16,550 nucleotides of DNA from Acidimicrobiia bacterium (GCA_029865445.1 JAOUGY010000052.1:1-16550); one strand, 5' to 3'; positions 1 to 7,167 are shown, counted from the first letter of the stretch. The notes: generated by a model from the sequence alone, not told the origin. Numbers and translations are program-made.

Positions 1-704
1 GATCTGGTCGCCGCCCCGAGGGTCACCAGACCCAGCAGGAACGAGAACTCGACTGCTGCCGACATGGAGTAGCCCAACGCGAGTGCGGCGAGGATGGTGA
101 CGAGGCTGCGGCTCGTACCGGGCCACACCGCCGCCACCTGGGCGATCCCGATGATCAGGCCCTGTTTCAGGCCGAGCGTCTCCAACGGGCGATGACCGGC
201 CGCCTTCTTCCACACGAGGATGACGACACCGCCGGCGATCCAGGCCGCCACCACCGGCCACAAGCCGAAGAGGTTTTCCTTGATGAAATCACTGAACAGG
301 AGTCCGACGATGGCTGCGGGCACGAAGCCGCCGATCAACGCCGCCAGTAGTCGGCGCCCCGCATCCACGTCGGGTCCGCGGCCGGCGATGGCTGCGATCG
401 CCGTCCCTATCCGGCGGCGATACAACCCGAGCACCGCCACTATTGCCCCGGCCTGAATCACGATCGCGTAGGCGTCGGCGGCCGCCTTTGCCTCTGGAGT
501 GCTGGTGAGACCCAGCAACTGCTCGGTGACCGCCAGGTGCCCAGTGGAACTGATGGGGAGGAATTCGGTGACCCCCTCCACGATGCCGATCAGCAGCGCC
601 TCGGGAACGGACATGACGACGTCGCCCGCCTCCAGCACGGCCAGGGCGGTGATCACGGCAATGACGATTGCGGCCGTGATCCAGGGTGTTCGAGATTGCT
701 CCAC
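1..704 (-). CDS. uppP: Undecaprenyl-diphosphate phosphatase UppP (BacA), C-terminus beyond window
   Basis: UppP is an integral membrane enzyme that dephosphorylates undecaprenyl pyrophosphate and so recycles the lipid carrier for peptidoglycan and other wall polymers. My translation of the minus strand gives 234 residues before the window edge. Both family signatures are visible: EGVTEFLPISSTGH (residues 43-56, with the E-x3-E pair) and PGTSRSLVT further on, among several hydrophobic segments. The first in-frame start after a TAG stop is GTG at 704. This adds an N-terminal hydrophobic stretch of about 30 residues before ATG at 614, where most family members would begin (MSVPEALLIG). A TAGTGT box (714-719, minus strand) lies nine bases before the GTG, which favours the longer form, but the start remains open. 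The gene is divergent from the HAD gene, with only 49 bases between the two starts. Family assignment is secure. Confidence 0.93.
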   Translation of the reverse strand, partial: MEQSRTPWITAAIVIAVITALAVLEAGDVVMSVPEALLIGIVEGVTEFLPISSTGHLAVTEQLLGLTSTPEAKAAADAYAIVIQAGAIVAVLGLYRRRIGTAIAAIAGRGPDVDAGRRLLAALIGGFVPAAIVGLLFSDFIKENLFGLWPVVAAWIAGGVVILVWKKAAGHRPLETLGLKQGLIIGIAQVAAVWPGTSRSLVTILAALALGYSMSAAVEFSFLLGLVTLGAATR

Positions 705-713
705 GGGGAGGGC

Positions 714-747
714 ACACTACCTCTGTGGCGCCGTCGACCGGTAGCCT
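714..747. promoter_or_regulatory. Divergent, probably leaderless promoters for uppP and the HAD gene
   Basis: On the plus strand TAGCCT (742-747) sits exactly six bases before the ATG at 754, so transcription would begin at or next to the start codon. On the minus strand TAGTGT (714-719) lies nine bases before the GTG at 704. Neither start has a Shine-Dalgarno sequence. Both boxes fit the actinobacterial TANNNT -10 pattern, and no convincing -35 box is present. This is inferred from sequence spacing only. Confidence 0.55.
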
Positions 748-753
748 GTCCCG

Positions 754-1410
754 ATGACTCCCGACGCAATCCTGTTCGATGCGGGTGGGACCCTGGTCCT
801 CCAGCACCCCGATCGAATGGCGGCCATCCTCGGGTTTCCGATCGACGCCGGGGCCGCATTCGAGGCTCACTACCGAACGATCGTCGAGTTCTCGACCTTG
901 CGGGCATCGGGTGAACACGCGACGTGGGATTGGTTTCTCGAACGGTATTTCGACCGTCTGGGCCATCCTGCCCCTGTCGAAGCGGGTCCGGTGATCGACC
1001 GGGGACGCGGGCTGTGGACCCTGGCGATACCGGGCACCATCGAAGCGCTCGAGCGGCTGAATCGTGCGGGCGTGCGGATGGGTGTGGTGTCGAACTCCGA
1101 CGGGTCGGTGGAGGAGAGTCTCCGCGAAGCCGGCTTGATCCGCTTCTTCGAGATCGTCATCGACTCGGCCGTGGTTGGCTCGGCCAAGCCCGAGTCGCGC
1201 ATCTTCCTCATGGCTTGCGAACGAATGGGGCTCGATCCTGCCGGCACCTGGTACGTGGGGGATTCCCGGTTTCACGATGTGGATGGGGCACTCGGTGCCG
1301 GCTTCGACCGGTCGTGGCTCGTTGACCCGCTTGGGATCCAGCCGGGCCCGTACTCCATCGAGTCGGTGGGATCGCTGGCAGAGCGCGTCATAGGCGCCGC
1401 CGCCGAGTAG
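754..1410 (+). CDS. HAD-superfamily hydrolase (subfamily IA-like phosphatase)
   Basis: This is a 218-residue haloacid-dehalogenase-type hydrolase, probably a small-molecule phosphatase; the substrate cannot be told from sequence. Motif I is FDAGGTL with the nucleophile Asp9. The usual second Asp of DxDGT is Gly11 here, a pattern seen in some HAD subgroups. Motif II is VVSNSDGS, motif III has the Lys of AKPESRIF, and motif IV is YVGDSRFHDVDGALGAG with the metal-binding acidic residues. The helical cap lies between motifs I and II. The ATG has no Shine-Dalgarno sequence but follows a TAGCCT box by six bases, suggesting leaderless translation. It ends a few bases before the LCP gene, with which it may be co-transcribed. 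HAD membership is certain; the role is unknown. Confidence 0.9.
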   Translation: MTPDAILFDAGGTLVLQHPDRMAAILGFPIDAGAAFEAHYRTIVEFSTLRASGEHATWDWFLERYFDRLGHPAPVEAGPVIDRGRGLWTLAIPGTIEALERLNRAGVRMGVVSNSDGSVEESLREAGLIRFFEIVIDSAVVGSAKPESRIFLMACERMGLDPAGTWYVGDSRFHDVDGALGAGFDRSWLVDPLGIQPGPYSIESVGSLAERVIGAAAE

Positions 1411-1454
1411 CGTGGCGGTTGCTCACCCGGTCGTTCCCCGATTCCACGAGAGCG

Positions 1455-2714
1455 ATGCCCGATCAACCGTCCGAAGAACCCCGAGATCATTGGCGTCCCG
1501 GTCAGCCGTGGAAGCCCGAACGGGATACACCTGAACCGCCGGCCACCGCTCCGACTCGCCCTGTCCAGCCCGAGTCATGGACGGAGCAGCCGGTAGCCGC
1601 CCGCGCGGTGGTGCCGGAGCCGGAGCCTGAGGCGGCGGCCCCGGCCGAGCCGGAGCCCGAATCGCCGGCTCCTGTATCCGAGAGGACCACGTTGATGCCT
1701 GCCGTGACCCCGCCTCCGGCGCAACAGCCACGCCCCCCACCGGCGACACCGGAGGCTCGAGCTGCGCGGCCTGCGAAGCCTCGCAAGAAGCGCCGGTTTC
1801 TCAGGCTTCTCTCGGTGTTCGTTGTCTTGGCCGTCAGTCTCGTGGCGCTCGCCATGGTCGTCACGGATGCCCGACTGAACCGAGTCCCGACGCCGTCGAT
1901 TGCTGGCTCCGGCCCGGGGACGTATCTGATCGTGGGGTCAGACTCGCGCGAGAACCTCCCCGACGATCTCGAAGGCCGTTTCGGGAGTTTCGCCGGCCAG
2001 CGGGCCGACGTGATCATCCTCGCCCACGTCTCGGGCGGGACGGTCCAGATGCTCAGCCTTCCCCGCGATCTCAAGGTCTCGATCGACGGGCACGGCACCG
2101 ACAAGATCAACGCCGCATACGCCTACGGCGGAGCAGATCTCCTCGCGTCGACGATCCAGAACGATCTGGGCGTCGGGATATCGCACTACATGGAAGTCGA
2201 GTTTGGCGGCTTCGCCGAGATCGTCGACGCAGTCGGAGGCGTCGAGCTGACCTTCGAATACCCGACTCGCGACGCCAAAAGCGGTCTCGATGTGCCGGCC
2301 GGTACTCAGGTCGTCGATGGCGCCACCGCCCTCGCATTCGTACGTTCCCGGGCGACAGAGGAACTGCGGGACGGGTCCTACCAATCAGCCCAAGGGGGTG
2401 ACATCGCCCGGACCAGCCGCCAACGCCAGGTGCTGGAAGCCGTCATCCGAAAGGCGCTGACTCCTGGTGGTGTGGTGCGGGCTCCATCGCTGGCAAATTC
2501 GGTGACGGCGAGCATTCGGGTCGGAGAACAGACCCACACCTGGAACCTGGGCCTGTTCGGATTCAGGTTTGTCACCGCCCCTGCATCCGAGTCGATGGCT
2601 CTGCCGGTGACGGGATCGTCCGAGGGTGGCGTGTCCTACGTGGTGCGAACCGAGGCGGCCACGCAGGCCATAGCGGCATTCGTCTCGGGGAACCCTCTTC
2701 CCATCGAGGACTGA
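1455..2714 (+). CDS. LytR-CpsA-Psr (LCP) family cell-wall polymer ligase
   Basis: LCP proteins transfer polyprenyl-linked glycopolymers (wall teichoic acid, arabinogalactan-type or capsular polymers) onto peptidoglycan at the outer face of the membrane. From the ATG at 1455 the protein has 419 residues. It has a cytosolic N-terminal region of about 110 residues rich in Pro, Glu and Ala with PEPE repeats, a basic patch (KPRKKRRF), one membrane segment at about 118-140, and an extracellular LCP domain. Domain motifs include LIVGSDSR, the RADVII acidic/arginine pair, LSLPRD, KINAAYAYGG, DAVGGVEL, ALAFVRSR and DIARTSRQRQ. The arginines and aspartates match the family's pyrophosphate and Mg binding set. 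A TTG at 1419 would add 12 residues and lies five bases after TAGCGT (1408-1413). I prefer the ATG, though its GAGAG Shine-Dalgarno is weak. Confidence 0.92.
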   Translation: MPDQPSEEPRDHWRPGQPWKPERDTPEPPATAPTRPVQPESWTEQPVAARAVVPEPEPEAAAPAEPEPESPAPVSERTTLMPAVTPPPAQQPRPPPATPEARAARPAKPRKKRRFLRLLSVFVVLAVSLVALAMVVTDARLNRVPTPSIAGSGPGTYLIVGSDSRENLPDDLEGRFGSFAGQRADVIILAHVSGGTVQMLSLPRDLKVSIDGHGTDKINAAYAYGGADLLASTIQNDLGVGISHYMEVEFGGFAEIVDAVGGVELTFEYPTRDAKSGLDVPAGTQVVDGATALAFVRSRATEELRDGSYQSAQGGDIARTSRQRQVLEAVIRKALTPGGVVRAPSLANSVTASIRVGEQTHTWNLGLFGFRFVTAPASESMALPVTGSSEGGVSYVVRTEAATQAIAAFVSGNPLPIED

Positions 2715-2725
2715 GCGGTCTCAGA

Positions 2726-2754
2726 TTGTGCGGTGGACCCTCGCCGCCTATTCT
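2726..2754 (+). promoter_or_regulatory. Sigma-70-type promoter of the rplM-rpsI operon
   Basis: TTGTGC (2726-2731) and TATTCT (2749-2754) are separated by exactly 17 bases, close to the consensus for a housekeeping promoter. The expected transcription start is near 2761, giving a leader of about 67 bases before rplM. The position just after the LCP stop codon fits a new transcription unit. Confidence 0.7.
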
Positions 2755-2760
2755 GTCGGG

Positions 2761-2796
2761 GCCCCGTCTGGGGGCATCTCGTTTCCCACCCGAGAT
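2761..2796 (+). promoter_or_regulatory. Structured 5' leader of rplM (two hairpins)
   Basis: Two adjacent inverted repeats lie in the predicted leader: GCCCC (2761-2765) with GGGGC (2771-2775), and ATCTCG (2776-2781) with CGAGAT (2791-2796). Ribosomal-protein operons often carry autoregulatory leaders, and an L13 leader is known in Firmicutes. A regulatory role here is inference, and no match to that known family is claimed. Confidence 0.4.
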
Positions 2797-2827
2797 TTCC
2801 CGGTCACACTCGACCAATGGATCATTC

Positions 2828-3286
2828 ATGACGAACAACAAGACATACTCACCCAAATCCGACGATCTGTCCCGTGACTGGTGGGTGGTCGATGCCACCG
2901 ATCTTCCTCTCGGTCGCCTCGCCTCCGAGGTCGCTCAGGTCATCCGCGGCAAGCACAAGGCCACTTTCAGCCCCCACGTCGACGGCGGCGACTTCGTGAT
3001 CGTCGTCAACGCCGACAAGGTGGCGGTCACGTCGGGCAAGAGCCAGCAGAAGATCTACTACCGGCACTCCGGCTACCCCGGCGGGCTCAAGGCCGAGTCC
3101 TTCGAGGCGCTCCGAAATCGTCGCCCGGAGGCGATCGTCGAGCGGGCAGTGCGCGGCATGCTTCCCAAGAACAAGCTGGGTCGAAAGATGGGCAAGAAGG
3201 TCAAGGTCTACGCAGGCCCCGATCATCCTCATGCCGCCCAGAAGCCCGCGCCCCTCACTCTCGACATCCGAAAGGTTGAAGCCTGA
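2828..3286 (+). CDS. rplM: 50S ribosomal protein L13
   Basis: L13 is an early-assembling protein of the large ribosomal subunit. From ATG 2828 the product is 152 residues, slightly longer than the usual 142-147 because of a short N-terminal extension before WWVVDA. Family features are clear: DLPLGRLASEVAQVIRGKHK, the HSGYPGGLK segment, AVRGMLPKNKLGRKM, and the VYAGPDHPHAAQKP tail. An upstream in-frame start at 2726 falls inside the promoter and would add 34 residues unlike L13, so it is rejected. No strong Shine-Dalgarno precedes 2828. The stop overlaps the rpsI start as TGATG, so the two are translationally coupled. Confidence 0.98.
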   Translation: MTNNKTYSPKSDDLSRDWWVVDATDLPLGRLASEVAQVIRGKHKATFSPHVDGGDFVIVVNADKVAVTSGKSQQKIYYRHSGYPGGLKAESFEALRNRRPEAIVERAVRGMLPKNKLGRKMGKKVKVYAGPDHPHAAQKPAPLTLDIRKVEA

Positions 3287-3678
3287 TGCCCAAGCCGCTG
3301 ACCCAGGCCACTGGCCGTCGCAAGGAATCCGTGGCTCGAGTCCGTCTGCGTGACGGAGGCGGGCAAGTGACGCTCAACGGTCGTCCGCTCGAGCGGTATT
3401 TCCCGAGCATGGCCACCCGGCTCCGCGTGATGGAGCCCCTCCAGATAACTCAGACGCAGGGACGGTACGACGTCGAGGCAACGCTGGAGGGCGGAGGTAC
3501 CACCGGGCAAGCCGACGCGCTGCGCCTCGGGATTGCCCGTGCCCTCATCGACCTGGATCCGGAATTGAGGCCGACGCTCAAGAAGGCCGGGATGCTCACC
3601 CGCGACGCCCGTATCGTCGAGCGCAAGAAGTACGGTCTCCGCAAGGCCCGACGGGCTCCGCAGTACACCAAGCGCTGA
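3286..3678 (+). CDS. rpsI: 30S ribosomal protein S9
   Basis: S9 is a small-subunit protein whose basic C-terminal tail reaches the P-site tRNA. The 130-residue product has the family start (ATGRRKESVARVRL), the NGRPLERYF segment, the conserved GQADALRLGIARAL helix, and the tail KKYGLRKARRAPQYTKR ending in the invariant Lys-Arg. Its ATG overlaps the rplM stop by one base. The rplM-rpsI pairing is near universal in bacteria, and glmM follows after only 12 bases, as in other actinobacteria. Length and motifs are normal. Confidence 0.98.
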   Translation: MPKPLTQATGRRKESVARVRLRDGGGQVTLNGRPLERYFPSMATRLRVMEPLQITQTQGRYDVEATLEGGGTTGQADALRLGIARALIDLDPELRPTLKKAGMLTRDARIVERKKYGLRKARRAPQYTKR

Positions 3679-3690
3679 ACGCAGCTCGGC

Positions 3691-5028
3691 ATGCTGGGTG
3701 AACGCACCCGACTGTTCGGCACCGACGGCGTACGCGGTGTCGCCAACCTCGAACTGACCCCGGAGCTCGCTCTTCAGATAGGGCGGGCTGCGGGGTCGCT
3801 GGTTATCGGGGGTTCCGCCCTGGTGGGCCGAGACACCCGACGCTCCGGTGAGATGCTGTCGGCCGCGTTGCAGGCCGGGTTCCACTCGTCCGGTGTAGAC
3901 ACCGTCGACGTGGGCGTACTCCCATCGGGGGCCATCAGCCACCTGACCGCTCGCGCCGGAGTGGATATGGGCGTTGTGGTCTCCGCTTCCCACAACCCGG
4001 CGGCCGACAACGGCATCAAGATTCTCGGCCGGCGCGGTACCAAACTCACCGACGCCGAAGAGGCCAAGATCGAGGAGCGCCTCCACAGCGACTCATATTC
4101 CACGCCGTACGGCGCCGCCGTGGGCACGCGGTTCGTCGACACCACGGGCATGGACAGGTATGTCGCCGATCTGGCAAGAGAGGCCAGTTACACCTTCAAC
4201 GGTATCGACCTGGTGCTCGACTGCGCCCATGGGGCGGCGTACCGGGCCGCCCCGGCACTGTTCCGGAAACTCCGCGCCAACGTCAGCGTTCTCGCCGACG
4301 AGCCCAGCGGCATGAACATCAACGATGGGTGTGGCGCCACCCACCCGGAGTTCCTGGCATCCAAAGTCGACGGTCGGGTGGGATTCGCGTTCGACGGGGA
4401 TGCCGACCGCCTCATCGCCGTCGACGAGGAAGGGGTCGTCGTCAACGGCGACGTCATCATGGCGATCATCGCCAGACACTGGAAGTCGACCAACAGACTC
4501 AAGAACAACCTCGTGGTGGCCACCGTCATGTCGAACCTGGGGTTCCGAAAGGCGCTCGAGGAGGCCGGCATCGGCCTGGTCGAGACCAAGGTGGGTGACA
4601 GGTACGTTCTCGAGGCCATGGTCGCCAACAAGGCGATTCTCGGAGGTGAGCAGTCCGGCCATGTGATCTTTCTCGACCGGGGCCGAACCGGTGATGGACT
4701 ACTCACGGGGGTCCGGCTTCTCGAAGTCGTGGCGGGTAGCGGAAAACCCCTGGCACAGCTCAGAGCCGAGGCCATGGTGGAATACCCGCAGGTGCTGATC
4801 AACGTTCGAGGCGTCGACCGGGAGAGGCTGGCGGATGCGTCGAGGGTCTGGGAAGCGGTGGCGTCCGTGGAAACCGACCTGGGCGGCGACGGACGGGTGC
4901 TCGTCAGGGCCTCGGGTACAGAGCCGATGGTGCGGGTGATGGTCGAGGCCGCCACAGAAGAGACGGCACAGGAGTACGCTGAACGCATCGCGGCGGTCGT
5001 CGGTGAGGAACTGACGACCTCCGGGTGA
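3691..5028 (+). CDS. glmM: Phosphoglucosamine mutase
   Basis: GlmM interconverts glucosamine-6-phosphate and glucosamine-1-phosphate, the second step toward UDP-GlcNAc for peptidoglycan. The 445-residue length is standard for the family. The phosphoserine loop VVSASHNP lies near residue 100 (catalytic Ser in ASHNP). The metal-binding loop DGDADR is at about 235-240, the sugar-binding loop GGEQSGH at about 318-323, and the phosphate-binding loop RASGTEPMVRV at about 405-415. The SASHNP and GGEQSGH pattern separates GlmM from other alpha-phosphohexomutases. The start at 3691 gives the expected RLFGTDGVRG beginning but has no clear Shine-Dalgarno, so translation may depend on rpsI just upstream. 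The next gene is glmS, which makes its substrate, with a ribozyme between them. Confidence 0.97.
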   Translation: MLGERTRLFGTDGVRGVANLELTPELALQIGRAAGSLVIGGSALVGRDTRRSGEMLSAALQAGFHSSGVDTVDVGVLPSGAISHLTARAGVDMGVVVSASHNPAADNGIKILGRRGTKLTDAEEAKIEERLHSDSYSTPYGAAVGTRFVDTTGMDRYVADLAREASYTFNGIDLVLDCAHGAAYRAAPALFRKLRANVSVLADEPSGMNINDGCGATHPEFLASKVDGRVGFAFDGDADRLIAVDEEGVVVNGDVIMAIIARHWKSTNRLKNNLVVATVMSNLGFRKALEEAGIGLVETKVGDRYVLEAMVANKAILGGEQSGHVIFLDRGRTGDGLLTGVRLLEVVAGSGKPLAQLRAEAMVEYPQVLINVRGVDRERLADASRVWEAVASVETDLGGDGRVLVRASGTEPMVRVMVEAATEETAQEYAERIAAVVGEELTTSG

Positions 5029-5031
5029 TGA

Positions 5032-5066
5032 CCCTCGGGACCACCGAAAGGAGCACAGCCCGAGGG
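5032..5066 (+). repeat. 8-bp inverted repeat just upstream of the glmS ribozyme
   Basis: CCCTCGGG (5032-5039) pairs perfectly with CCCGAGGG (5059-5066) across a 19-base loop, starting three bases after the glmM stop. There is no following T-run, so it is not a standard intrinsic terminator. It could cap or protect the 3' end of the glmM message after ribozyme cleavage 35 bases downstream; that role is inference. Confidence 0.6.
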
Positions 5067-5100
5067 AGAACAGACAGATGGGCGAGATCGCGAACAACGA

Positions 5101-5234
5101 AGCGCCAGACCTGGCACCCAGCCAGGTGACGAGGTGGAAGGTCATCGAGAATTCGGCGGATGCCTTCCCGGCTTCCCACGGTCGTGACATCGAGGAGAAA
5201 AACCCGGAGGTGACTCCGGAACAGAGACCTCGGT
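5101..5234 (+). ncRNA. glmS self-cleaving ribozyme (glucosamine-6-phosphate-activated)
   Basis: This RNA cleaves itself when glucosamine-6-phosphate is bound as a cofactor, which destabilises the downstream glmS message. The conserved 5' end AGCGCC puts the predicted scissile bond between A5101 and G5102. P1 is ACCTGGC (5109-5115) with GCCAGGT (5121-5127), followed by the conserved GACGAGG. P2 is GGAAGG (5136-5141) with CCTTCC (5163-5168), enclosing the core ATCGAGAATTCGGCGGATG. CGCC (5103-5106) can pair with GGCG (5155-5158) for the pseudoknot. P3 is CGGC (5169-5172) with GTCG (5181-5184, one wobble). P4 is CGAGG (5191-5195) with CCTCG (5228-5232), and P4.1 is CCGGAG (5204-5209), loop GTGA, CTCCGG (5214-5219). 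Compared from memory with the Bacillus subtilis and Thermoanaerobacter ribozymes, the core is nearly identical while helix sequences differ but still pair. It lies 85 bases before the glmS start codon. Confidence 0.95.
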
Positions 5235-5318
5235 GGTGTGGGGGCGGAGCGGCGACGCGCGTCTTTGATCGATCTCGCCCCTGATGCGGCATGTCACGCC
5301 GCCAGGAGGAGAACGCAC

Positions 5319-7148
5319 ATGTGCGGAATCGTCGGATACGCCGGACCGCGTCCGGTATTGGATGTGTTGGTTCCGGGCCTCGAACGACTCGAGTACCGCG
5401 GATACGACTCGGCCGGCATCGCAGTCGAAACCGGCTCGGAGATCGCGGTCGTCAAACAGGTCGGACGAATCGCCGACCTGGAACGAGCACTCGAGACGAG
5501 GAGACCCGACGGCGGGATCGGCGTCGGCCACACCCGGTGGGCCACGCACGGGGCTCCCAACACCATCAATGCCCATCCCCATCTCGACTGCTCTCACACC
5601 GTGTCGGTGGTTCACAACGGCATCATCGAGAACTGGGCCGACCTCAAATCAGGCCTGATCGAGCGCGGGCACTCGTTCGCGTCCGACACCGACACAGAGG
5701 TTGTGGCTCATCTACTCGAGGAGATGTCGAACGTGGGCCTGGCCGAGGCGGTTCGCCGCGTGATGAGCATCGCGGAGGGCGCTCTCGCCCTGTGCGTGAT
5801 GCGACGCGACGAACCCGATGTGCTCGTCGGCGCCCGGCGTGGCAGCCCACTGGTGGTCGGTCTCGGCGACGGCGAGAACTTTCTCGCGTCCGATATTCCC
5901 GCCTTCCTCGAACACACCCGGAGGATGCTGGTCGTAGACGATGACCGGGTGGTCGAGTTGCGTGCGGACGACGTCCGAATAACCGACCTGGACGGGATGG
6001 AGATCACGCCCAAAGAACGCGTCATCGAATGGGACCTCGAAGCCGCGGAGAGGGGCGGATACGAGACGTTCATGCTCAAGGAAATCAACGAGCAACCCTC
6101 GGCCCTAGCCGACACCCTGCGAGGTCGTGTCGACCCGATGGGTGCGGTGACCCTCAGGGAGCTGACCGTGCCCGACCAGATCCTCCGCATGATCGACAAG
6201 GTGTTCGTCTTGGCCTGCGGTACGTCCTATCACGCCGCGATGATGGCGAAGTACGCGATCGAACGGTGGACGAGACTTCCCGTCGAGATCGATATTGCAT
6301 CGGAGTTCCGATACCGCGATCCGGTTCTGGATGGACGCAGTCTCGTCATCGGAATCAGCCAGTCTGGTGAGACGATCGACACGCTTGCTGCGATCAGGTA
6401 CGCCAAGGCGCAAGGTTCGACGGTCATCGGCGTGACCAACGTGGTCGACTCGGCTCTGGCCCGGGAGGCCGATGCCGTCCTGTACACGAGGGCCGGGCCC
6501 GAGATCGGCGTGGCAGCGACCAAGACCTTCACCACCCAGCTCGTCGCGATGCAGTTGCTGGGGCTCTATCTGGCTCAGGTGCGTGGAGCATTGGACCCTG
6601 GTTCGGTCGCCCATCTCGTCCGCGAGCTCAGCCTTCTTCCCGAGAAGGTGACCGAGGTGCTCGGGCTCGATGGCCATGTCGCAGCGATGTGCGGCGAGTG
6701 GGCGGATGTCCGGGACTTCTTCTTCCTCGGGAGGTCGGGCGACTTCCCCGTAGCCATGGAGGGGGCGCTGAAGCTCAAAGAGATCGCCTATGTCCGGGCC
6801 GAGGGGTATGCCGCCGGTGAGATGAAACACGGCCCGATCGCCTTGATCGAGCCGGGAGTCGTCGTGGTGGGTGTCGCCATGGATACCAGGATCCGCTCGA
6901 AGACCCTCTCGAACATGCAGGAGATGAAGGCACGCGGCGCCACGATCGTCATGGTCGTCGAGAAGGGGGCCGAGTCCGAGGTGGCCGAGGTGGCGGATCA
7001 CGTGATCGCGCTTCCCGACAGTCCGGACCTCATCTGCACCGTGCTGGCGGTGGTCCCCCTGCAGCTGCTGTCCTATCACGTCGCAACTGCCAAGGGCCTC
7101 GACGTCGACAAGCCGAGGAACCTCGCCAAGACCGTCACCGTCGAATGA
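5319..7148 (+). CDS. glmS: Glutamine-fructose-6-phosphate aminotransferase (isomerizing)
   Basis: GlmS makes glucosamine-6-phosphate from fructose-6-phosphate and glutamine, the committed step to amino sugars. The start is ATG 5319, preceded by AGGAGGA (5304-5310). It yields MCGIVGYAG, in which Met removal exposes the catalytic Cys of the class II glutaminase domain (about residues 1-220). A longer in-frame start at 5238 would bury that cysteine and is rejected. Glutaminase motifs include EYRGYDSAG, GHTRWATHG and HNGIIEN. Two SIS sugar-isomerase domains follow, with ACGTSYHAA and ISQSGETIDT in the first and GRSGDFPVAMEGALKLKE and GEMKHGPIALI in the second. The C-terminal tail DKPRNLAKTVTVE carries the catalytic loop. 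The length of 609 is normal. Expression is predicted to be repressed by its product through the ribozyme upstream. Confidence 0.98.
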   Translation: MCGIVGYAGPRPVLDVLVPGLERLEYRGYDSAGIAVETGSEIAVVKQVGRIADLERALETRRPDGGIGVGHTRWATHGAPNTINAHPHLDCSHTVSVVHNGIIENWADLKSGLIERGHSFASDTDTEVVAHLLEEMSNVGLAEAVRRVMSIAEGALALCVMRRDEPDVLVGARRGSPLVVGLGDGENFLASDIPAFLEHTRRMLVVDDDRVVELRADDVRITDLDGMEITPKERVIEWDLEAAERGGYETFMLKEINEQPSALADTLRGRVDPMGAVTLRELTVPDQILRMIDKVFVLACGTSYHAAMMAKYAIERWTRLPVEIDIASEFRYRDPVLDGRSLVIGISQSGETIDTLAAIRYAKAQGSTVIGVTNVVDSALAREADAVLYTRAGPEIGVAATKTFTTQLVAMQLLGLYLAQVRGALDPGSVAHLVRELSLLPEKVTEVLGLDGHVAAMCGEWADVRDFFFLGRSGDFPVAMEGALKLKEIAYVRAEGYAAGEMKHGPIALIEPGVVVVGVAMDTRIRSKTLSNMQEMKARGATIVMVVEKGAESEVAEVADHVIALPDSPDLICTVLAVVPLQLLSYHVATAKGLDVDKPRNLAKTVTVE

Positions 7149-7161
7149 GCTTTCGGCGTCG

Positions 7162-7167
7162 TATCCT
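7162..7167 (+). promoter_or_regulatory. -10 box for leaderless acpS transcription
   Basis: TATCCT (7162-7167) is followed by exactly six bases and then the acpS ATG at 7174. No Shine-Dalgarno is present. The spacing fits a transcript starting at the initiation codon; this is inferred from spacing. Confidence 0.55.

Noticed and set aside
289..1275. 328-residue minus-strand frame
   Set aside because: It is antisense to the HAD gene and out of frame with uppP, and its Arg/His-rich composition is typical of GC-rich shadow frames.
2726..2827. Upstream in-frame start extending L13 by 34 residues
   Set aside because: It lies in the -35 box of the promoter, and the extra residues do not resemble L13; the start at 2828 fits the family.
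5078..5284. Open frame of 68 residues between glmM and glmS
   Set aside because: Its span covers the glmS ribozyme; the sequence is explained base by base by ribozyme helices and core motifs, and the peptide shows no domain and lacks a good ribosome-binding site.
5238..5318. Upstream in-frame start extending GlmS
   Set aside because: GlmS needs its catalytic Cys directly after the initiator Met; only ATG 5319, with AGGAGGA upstream, satisfies this.
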